Origin: DATCRE01 sp035493595
Lineage (GTDB): Bacteria > Bacteroidota > Bacteroidia > Cytophagales > Cyclobacteriaceae
Assembly: GCA_035493595.1 (NCBI GenBank)
Contig: DATJHZ010000485.1
Coordinates: 1-14,267 of the forward strand
Length of the DNA stretch: 14,267 nt
Direction of reading: 5' to 3'
In this document: in pieces, positions 6,435 through 11,787 of the stretch
Position numbering within the stretch: the first letter of the stretch is position 1
Layout of the letters: each line of letters starts with the position of its first letter
Notes under the pieces: model-generated
Seen by the model: the letters and a program-made list of their open reading frames with translations, nothing else
The model's database searches: none
Told to the model about the DNA's origin: nothing
Made by a program: the position numbers and the translations under genes

Positions 6435-7802
6435 CTATAATGGGTTATAAATTAATCCAAGCTTATCAACAGCATCACCAGCATTGCCATAATAACCTGT
6501 TAACTTCCATCCTGTTGGAGTAGTATACGTCACAGCATCTCCGGTTTTTGTTCCACCGCTAAGCGTGTGATTCAAGTTTGTATGGAATTCAATATAAAAG
6601 ATTCTGGTGTGTCCGCTGTATTGTCCTTCATGCAGCGTGACCTTATCTACATATTCGCCAGCAGATAATGTTAATGTTTTCAATGTTCCACCAGTTCCTC
6701 CATGTGCAAGCGTAGTTCCACTTGTGAGTTTGATTGATACCTGATCGATTCGGGAGCCGGCACGAATGGATATACTGGCAGGTGCACTACTTGCTGATAG
6801 TGAGTTAGCATCATTAAAGGGAGTTCCGTGTGGACCACCAAACAAATCGCTTGCCTGCAGAGTACTGTTGATTACCCAATTAATATTTACAAACAATGGC
6901 CAATGATCAGATAAAGGTTCACCACTTGAGTTTACAAATGTTGGATCATTAAGCTGATAACCTGATGGCGCTATAGTTACCAGATTATTGCTGCGATAAA
7001 AAATCTTATCAACAACTTCACAGCTGTTAGAAGTAGGAGGAGAATCACATAACAGGGCATCAGTTCCTGCTGCTGGCACGTTATTGTTTCGTACAAGTTT
7101 AATCCATGCATCGGTAAGTCCGTTGACATCTGTAAACGTACGGATGTTATCTTCAGCTCTTGTATAACGACAATTCCAATCGCCCATTAATACAACAGCA
7201 TTGCCTGATGAATTCTCTGTAATAAACTGAGAGATTTGAGAAATGTTAGATCGCCTTGCAGAAAGATCTGCATCTTCAGTGCCAGCATTAGGGTGCGCAT
7301 TGTAGAAATCAATGTAAACACCTTCATCTATGCGAATGCGCATGAGGGTAAATCCTTTTGGAGTAAGACAATCTGTTCCGTTACAACTGTTCCATTTGAT
7401 TCGCTGAAGATCAGTGTATGGATAATTTGATAAAGTATTTAAACCACTTCCTACGCCAGCACCACCGCTTGTAGGCGTACGGTATGGATGATAATCATTA
7501 GCATATAAGGCAGCATGATAATTAAAATCCTCCTGCACATGGATAATATCATATGGAGCAATTTTAGTACTGATGAAAGGAGTGTTGGTAGCCGGGTGAG
7601 AACTTGAAAGTCCTTCTGGCAAACCTGCAACGTTGTACGTTAATGCTTTCAGCACTCCACTCGTTGCGGTACGCGCAGCATAATTAGTGGTTACAGTTGA
7701 TGAACTTGTTTCGCTTGCAGGAGTCTCTTCAATAGAATCCTGATGACATGCTGCAAGCATTACGGCTGCAGCAAAAATTGCAATCTTTTTTAAGTTTAAC
7801 AT
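6435..7802 (-). CDS. Lipoprotein with endonuclease/exonuclease/phosphatase domain and jacalin-like lectin domain
   Basis: A 455-residue lipoprotein. The signal ends in a clear lipobox (MLAAC, Cys19), then a Ser/Thr-rich linker to about residue 48. Residues about 50-310 form a DNase I/EEP-fold metal phosphohydrolase: TYNVAGLP (Asn57), HVQED (Glu91), YNAHPNAG (His170), MGDWN (Asp208, Asn210), VVDKIFY (Asp265) and SDHWPL (Asp299, His300). All catalytic positions are therefore present. Cys140/Cys145 and Cys252/Cys261 could form disulfides. Residues about 318-452 look like a jacalin-like beta-prism lectin: FGGPHGTPFND, IRAGSRIDQVSI, AHGGTGGTLKTLTL, and the ending GWKLTGYYGNAGDAVDKLGLIY. A surface or periplasmic enzyme tethered to glycans is likely. 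The substrate (nucleic acid, phospholipid or phosphoester) is not decided by sequence. The EEP part recalls secreted fungal and actinobacterial proteins. Confidence 0.9.
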   Translation of the reverse strand: MLNLKKIAIFAAAVMLAACHQDSIEETPASETSSSTVTTNYAARTATSGVLKALTYNVAGLPEGLSSSHPATNTPFISTKIAPYDIIHVQEDFNYHAALYANDYHPYRTPTSGGAGVGSGLNTLSNYPYTDLQRIKWNSCNGTDCLTPKGFTLMRIRIDEGVYIDFYNAHPNAGTEDADLSARRSNISQISQFITENSSGNAVVLMGDWNCRYTRAEDNIRTFTDVNGLTDAWIKLVRNNNVPAAGTDALLCDSPPTSNSCEVVDKIFYRSNNLVTIAPSGYQLNDPTFVNSSGEPLSDHWPLFVNINWVINSTLQASDLFGGPHGTPFNDANSLSASSAPASISIRAGSRIDQVSIKLTSGTTLAHGGTGGTLKTLTLSAGEYVDKVTLHEGQYSGHTRIFYIEFHTNLNHTLSGGTKTGDAVTYTTPTGWKLTGYYGNAGDAVDKLGLIYNPL

Positions 7803-8243
7803 GGTGATTGGATTTTGGGTTTGTGATTGATGTTAATTGTTTTGTTAAGTTAATATTATGTTGTGCCGATTGTTGTAAAAATTATCTGGTGAGCAGATGT
7901 AGATAAAAAATATTTTCCCTGAAAAAATATTCACTGAATGAATGGTTAGTCACCATCAGTGGGAATGTTCTTTCACCAAAAACCTGATTAAAGGAATATA
8001 CTTATTGCTATAACAATCTTTTTCTGACAGTGAGAATTGTCAGGGGCAGACACTAAGATGAAGGAATGGTTAATGATGTTACTTTAAAAAGATATTTTTA
8101 GAAACACTCAGAAGTGAAATGATGATATCCGGAGTGTTAACTCCGGATAAATGAAAAAGGAAGACACAGTGTCGACTATAAATTATCTTTAAAAGAATAA
8201 TTGTTTACAACACTACAAATGAACACAGACTACAAAATATTTC
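7803..8243. other. 441-nt intergenic gap without a supportable gene
   Basis: AT-rich stretch between two minus-strand genes. It contains the 24-nt inverted repeat at 8126-8149, the short palindrome GACACAGTGTC (8163-8173) and a weak CTGACA/TGTCAG pair (8024-8043). It should hold the 3' end of the upstream lipoprotein transcript and the promoter of the EEP-jacalin gene. I found no perfect TAnnTTTG promoter element on the minus strand and no tRNA or long open frame. Confidence 0.5.
8126..8149. repeat. Perfect 10-bp inverted repeat TATCCGGAGT-GTTA-ACTCCGGATA
   Basis: A strong stem with a 4-nt loop, about 95 nt past the stop of the minus-strand lipoprotein gene at 8244. No T-run follows on either strand, so it is not a classic terminator. 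It could protect the 3' end of that RNA, bind a protein, or be a mobile palindromic element. Its inner arms (GGAGT/ACTCC) match those of the mini-palindromes near 3420 and 3500, in the opposite order. Confidence 0.65.
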
Positions 8244-9167
8244 TCACTTCCAATTGAGCGTAATATTCTTTCCATTAGAAGCAACGTATTTACCAGTTGC
8301 AACAGCAACATTCGCTTTGCCGTCACAGGTACTATGAAAATTAAGCGTGATGTTTCCGAGGTCTATAGAAGAAGTTGCAGCCTTTAAATTCTGAATGAAC
8401 GCGACACCACTGGTAGGATTTAAAGCACAGTCTGAAGAGAATTTTGTTTCAATCATGGCATGGTACAAAACACCACCTGAGTTACTGCTTGCTTCAAGAA
8501 TTTGTCCGCCGCCATTAATTTCATAACGGTCATCATATACATTTGAAAGTGTATTGTTTTGATCCACTTTAACAAACCATACATTTTGTTTAACAGCAAC
8601 AAACGGATCTATTGGAACAGCGCTATTTGCTCTCGCCAGTTCTGCATCAAATTTTGGTTTCGAAAGACTTAAGTTAAGCAAGGTGTCTGAACCCTGACCG
8701 ATGAGAATATCCTGTTGGGCAAAAATTGTTGTTAACTTTTTTGTGTCAGGATCCTGAATGATGGGTACAGTATATAAGCCGTAGAATTTATAGGTTGAAG
8801 TAAAGATATCAATGTTGGCAAAGACGATGGTGATCACTCCGCCATTTGTGCCGTCCCACAATCCTGCAATGTAGATGTCTCCGATGTTGCTATTGAAGGG
8901 GAGAGGCGTGGTTGAATTTACCGTTATGTGTACCAAGCCTGATGAAGTATAGCCATCCTTTGTACTGGGGGCGAATGTAACATTGTCAGGTAGAGTTTCA
9001 TTGTTGAAAGCAGTGCTGGCAATAGATGCGCAATAGCCAATAGTAGCACAGGTTTTAAAACCTTGTTCAAGTGGCGTCAGTTCAGGCGATTGTTTGTAAT
9101 CTTCAATTACCTTGCACGATGACATTAATACAATGAAAGATAATGTGATGAGTTTTGAATATTGCAT
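8244..9167 (-). CDS. Lipoprotein of unknown function
   Basis: I do not recognise this 307-residue protein. The N-terminus is a lipoprotein signal (FIVLMSSC, Cys18) followed by a charged stretch, VIEDYKQ, so it should be membrane-anchored on the periplasmic or outer face. Two close cysteines (Cys40 and Cys46, KTCATIGYC) and two near the C-terminus (SSDCALN and HSTCDGK) make an even set of four that could form disulfides. The remainder is Thr/Ser/Asn-rich and looks mainly beta-stranded (VHITVNSTTPLPF, GVITIVFANIDIF, ITLNFHSTC, NITLNWK at the end). No enzyme motif is visible. It lies 83 nt downstream of the TPM-domain gene on the same strand, with a possible own promoter in the gap. Confidence 0.8.
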   Translation of the reverse strand: MQYSKLITLSFIVLMSSCKVIEDYKQSPELTPLEQGFKTCATIGYCASIASTAFNNETLPDNVTFAPSTKDGYTSSGLVHITVNSTTPLPFNSNIGDIYIAGLWDGTNGGVITIVFANIDIFTSTYKFYGLYTVPIIQDPDTKKLTTIFAQQDILIGQGSDTLLNLSLSKPKFDAELARANSAVPIDPFVAVKQNVWFVKVDQNNTLSNVYDDRYEINGGGQILEASSNSGGVLYHAMIETKFSSDCALNPTSGVAFIQNLKAATSSIDLGNITLNFHSTCDGKANVAVATGKYVASNGKNITLNWK

Positions 9168-9232
9168 ATCCTTAATCCGTCGAAACCTGAAATTGTAAAC
9201 TTGTGTTATAATTAAATATAATCAGAATCCGT

Positions 9233-9240
9233 CAAATATA
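9233..9240 (-). promoter_or_regulatory. Candidate Bacteroidota -7 promoter element TATATTTG
   Basis: On the minus strand, 66 nt before the lipoprotein ATG at 9167, TATATTTG matches the Bacteroidota consensus TAnnTTTG exactly. No TTG lies at the preferred spacing for the -33 box; the nearest is 14 nt upstream, inside the end of the TPM gene. The match is therefore only suggestive and could be chance in AT-rich DNA. Confidence 0.3.
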
Positions 9241-9250
9241 ATAAGACCTA

Positions 9251-10687
9251 TTACCAACTGCTACTGGCACCACCGCCACCGGAGCTACCGCCACCCCAGC
9301 TACCGCCACTTGATGAACTGCTACTACTACCAGAGCTGCTGCTACTCGTACTCGCAACTAATTGTGCAATGGTGTAGGTAGAGGTTTTTGTGCGCGAGCA
9401 ATATTTGCAGGTGTGCGTTTCTTCACCTCTGCCACTCGAATGATACGTTGCACTTACAATTGTACGATGACCCGATGAGTAGAACGCATGAGTTTTACAA
9501 TATGGACATTCACTATATTTTGAGAAACGATTGGGATAGTTCCAGTGCTCTGTATGAGAGCACGCTTCACATTTCCAAACATCATAATCTATAGATTTAA
9601 GTTTCTCTTCCATCTGCTGTGCAGGTGTTAAGAATTCGTCATCGAGTTTCTCACTCAGCTTTTGCATAGTACCACCGCATGCTTTACATGATCGTGAATG
9701 GTTACGGTAAATTTTCTTGCGTGCAAGATGATAGAAGAAATAAATAAAAAATGGAAACGGAAATAAAAGCCCCATGAAGAACCAGTACCATTGACTTTTG
9801 CGAATAAACTCTACGATCTCATAGTATGATTCTGTTTTGATCATGCGGTTAATAACTTGTTTCATTCGGATCAACCGGTGAAACAGCGTACACATAAAAT
9901 AGAAGTAGAGCACCAGAATACTGAATCCCTGAGGATTGTCTGAGTTACTAAATCCAAAGAGGCATAAAATAATAATGGGTATGCCGGCGAATTCCATTAT
10001 CCATGTCCAGCGGTTTAGGCGCATCTCCGGATATTCAGTATACTTAGGCTTCTTTGAGTCCGCGAATTTTCTGTAATGGGCTTTAATGAAATAGATTATT
10101 AATAAAATAGGTCCAGCAAATACTCCAAGGAGAATCATAAACCCGGTCCAGTCGCTAACATCAGTGCTTTTACTTTTTAGTTCACTTGCATAGGTTGGAT
10201 CTGATAATATTTTTGAGACTTCTTTTAAACCCGCTAATACTCCACCGTCATAATTATCATTCTTAAATTCTGGTACCATGAAATCCCGTTGAATGCGTTT
10301 ACAGATAACATCGGGTAACACACCTTCTAATCCATAGCCAGTATGAAAGCGTACAGTGTGATTACCTTTCACCAGTAGTAGAAGCAATCCGTTGTCTTTG
10401 TCTTTCGCACCAATTCCCCATGTTTTAAAAAGTTGCTGTGCAAAGTCAAATACATCAGCATCACCAATAGATTCAACTGCAACAACAGCAACTTGTACGC
10501 TGGTTTTAGTTTCAAGCGACTTTAGTAAAGTATCAATTTGTATTACTGCATCGTCACTTAAAATATGGTCTGGATTAGATACATAGCTTCCATTAATAAG
10601 CTTTTGATTCGGCAGGTTTTCGATTGTAGTCTGAGCTTGTGTAACGAAACTAAGTACAAGAAACAATGAGATGAGAATTGGTTTCAT
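9251..10687 (-). CDS. TPM-domain membrane protein with four CXXC pairs and Ser/Gly-rich tail
   Basis: A 478-residue protein. Signal peptide MKPILISLFLVLSFVTQAQ; TPM (YgcG-like) domain at about residues 24-162, with the family pattern LSDDAVIQIDTLLKSLE, VAVVAVESIGDADVFDFA, LFKTWGIGAKDKDNGLLLLL and HTGYGLEGVLPD; a transmembrane segment at about 181-201. Further hydrophobic segments lie at about 230-247, 254-272 and 299-321. After these come four CXXC pairs (334/337, 373/376, 394/397, 427/430), suggesting two zinc ribbons. The tail (about 446-478) is almost only Ser, Gly and Trp and ends GGGGASSSW, like the Gly-rich end typical of YgcG-type proteins. Known TPM proteins include photosystem II repair and membrane-quality factors; the role here is not known. 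No catalytic claim is made. Divergent from the hydrolase at 10845. Confidence 0.9.
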   Translation of the reverse strand: MKPILISLFLVLSFVTQAQTTIENLPNQKLINGSYVSNPDHILSDDAVIQIDTLLKSLETKTSVQVAVVAVESIGDADVFDFAQQLFKTWGIGAKDKDNGLLLLLVKGNHTVRFHTGYGLEGVLPDVICKRIQRDFMVPEFKNDNYDGGVLAGLKEVSKILSDPTYASELKSKSTDVSDWTGFMILLGVFAGPILLIIYFIKAHYRKFADSKKPKYTEYPEMRLNRWTWIMEFAGIPIIILCLFGFSNSDNPQGFSILVLYFYFMCTLFHRLIRMKQVINRMIKTESYYEIVEFIRKSQWYWFFMGLLFPFPFFIYFFYHLARKKIYRNHSRSCKACGGTMQKLSEKLDDEFLTPAQQMEEKLKSIDYDVWKCEACSHTEHWNYPNRFSKYSECPYCKTHAFYSSGHRTIVSATYHSSGRGEETHTCKYCSRTKTSTYTIAQLVASTSSSSSGSSSSSSSGGSWGGGSSGGGGASSSW

Positions 10688-10844
10688 AGGTAAGGATGGA
10701 GGCTGCGTTGAATCGACAAGATACTATCTTTATTTAAAAATCTTTTATTCGAGGCTGCCATAAGGTTCATTTTCCGTTGGCGTAAATTTCTTTTGTAGCT
10801 GAGATAATGATTTGTAATATAAATACCGTTAAAGCACTACTTTA
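10688..10844. promoter_or_regulatory. Divergent intergenic region between TPM and hydrolase genes
   Basis: 157 AT-rich bases expected to hold both promoters. TAATGATTTG at about 10806-10815 on the plus strand resembles the Bacteroidota -7 box but has four instead of two spacer bases. I place no promoter here. Confidence 0.35.
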
Positions 10845-11705
10845 ATGAAAAAGATACAAGTTTCTATTTTCTTCCTGATTCTATTTTTTCAGGCATATTC
10901 ACAAGATAGCAGTTTTGTTGTACCGCTATGGCAACAAGGTGCTCCTGGTTTTGAAAGCAGAAGAGGTGAGGCTGAGTTGGCAAAGGATTATTGGGTCAAG
11001 AATATTCATAATCCATCACTTACTGTATTTCTACCACCGGCATCAAAAGCTAATGGTGCAGCCGTTGTGATTTGTCCGGGAGGAGGACATCGCGAGTTGG
11101 TGTTTAATGCAGAAGGTGTTGATGCTGCAAAGTTCTTTAATAGTATTGGTATTGCAGCGTTTGTGTTAAAGTATCGTCTTGCACGTGAGCCAGGTTCACC
11201 TTACACTATTGAACAACATGTTAAGCAAGATGTTTCGAGAGCCATGCGTTTAGTGCGCAGTCGCGCTGTTGAGTGGAAGGTTGATCCAACACGACTTGGT
11301 ATTATGGGTTTCTCTGCAGGAGGTGAGGTTGTAGCATTAATAGCCTATGGAAATGGCACGGAAGGAAGCGATCAAAATAATGCCGTTGATAAAATGAATG
11401 CAAGACCTGACTTTCAGATTCTCATCTATCCTGGACCGCTTGGCATTCCAACAGTAGTTGCGCCAACAGCGCCGCCTGCATTTTTATTAGCAGCTAACGA
11501 TGATATGTGTTGCTCTGGCCCGATAGTCGATTTGCTGGTGAATTATAGAAAGGCTAAACTTCCCATTGAAGTGCATTTATATAATCAGGGTAGCCACGCT
11601 TTTAATATGGGTAAACGATCAACATTGAAATCTATTTCAAGTTGGCCACAACGCCTCGGTGATTGGCTTTCTGACAATGGTTATTTGAATTCAAAAAAGA
11701 AATAG
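10845..11705 (+). CDS. Secreted alpha/beta hydrolase (esterase/acetyl-xylan-esterase-like)
   Basis: A 286-residue exported serine hydrolase. Signal peptide MKKIQVSIFFLILFFQAYS, cleaved before QDSS. Family marks in order: LTVFLPP strand, oxyanion-hole region VVICPGGGHRELVFNAEG (about residues 74-91), YRLA, DPTRLGIMGFSAGGEV with nucleophile Ser157 in GFSAGG, PAFLLAANDD (Asp219 or Asp220 as the acid) and NQGSHAFNMG (His251). The triad and length fit the dienelactone-hydrolase/BD-FAE-like group often named acetyl esterase or acetyl-xylan esterase in Bacteroidota. A Cys-Cys pair (222-223) next to the acid loop is worth noting. Probable substrate is an acylated carbohydrate or small ester, but no glycoside hydrolase or SusC/D gene is nearby to support a polysaccharide locus. 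Confidence 0.9.
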   Translation: MKKIQVSIFFLILFFQAYSQDSSFVVPLWQQGAPGFESRRGEAELAKDYWVKNIHNPSLTVFLPPASKANGAAVVICPGGGHRELVFNAEGVDAAKFFNSIGIAAFVLKYRLAREPGSPYTIEQHVKQDVSRAMRLVRSRAVEWKVDPTRLGIMGFSAGGEVVALIAYGNGTEGSDQNNAVDKMNARPDFQILIYPGPLGIPTVVAPTAPPAFLLAANDDMCCSGPIVDLLVNYRKAKLPIEVHLYNQGSHAFNMGKRSTLKSISSWPQRLGDWLSDNGYLNSKKK

Positions 11706-11787
11706 CATTAACCAATTTTTTATGATGGCTACTTCTATGTTGAGCGATTAGAAATTTAATCAGACTTGTAACTCGAATCACTCAGTA

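Noticed and set aside
8058..8087. Tiny ORF ATGAAGGAATGG... (9 codons)
   Set aside because: Too short, with no ribosome-binding site or linked gene; expected by chance.
9254..9352. Repetitive DNA as a possible satellite or CRISPR-like array
   Set aside because: It is in frame with the Ser/Gly-rich tail of the TPM protein and follows its codon pattern; there are no spacers.
11706..11787. Terminator between the hydrolase and TIG-Kelch genes
   Set aside because: Only a 5-bp GATTA/TAATC pair is visible, too weak to call.
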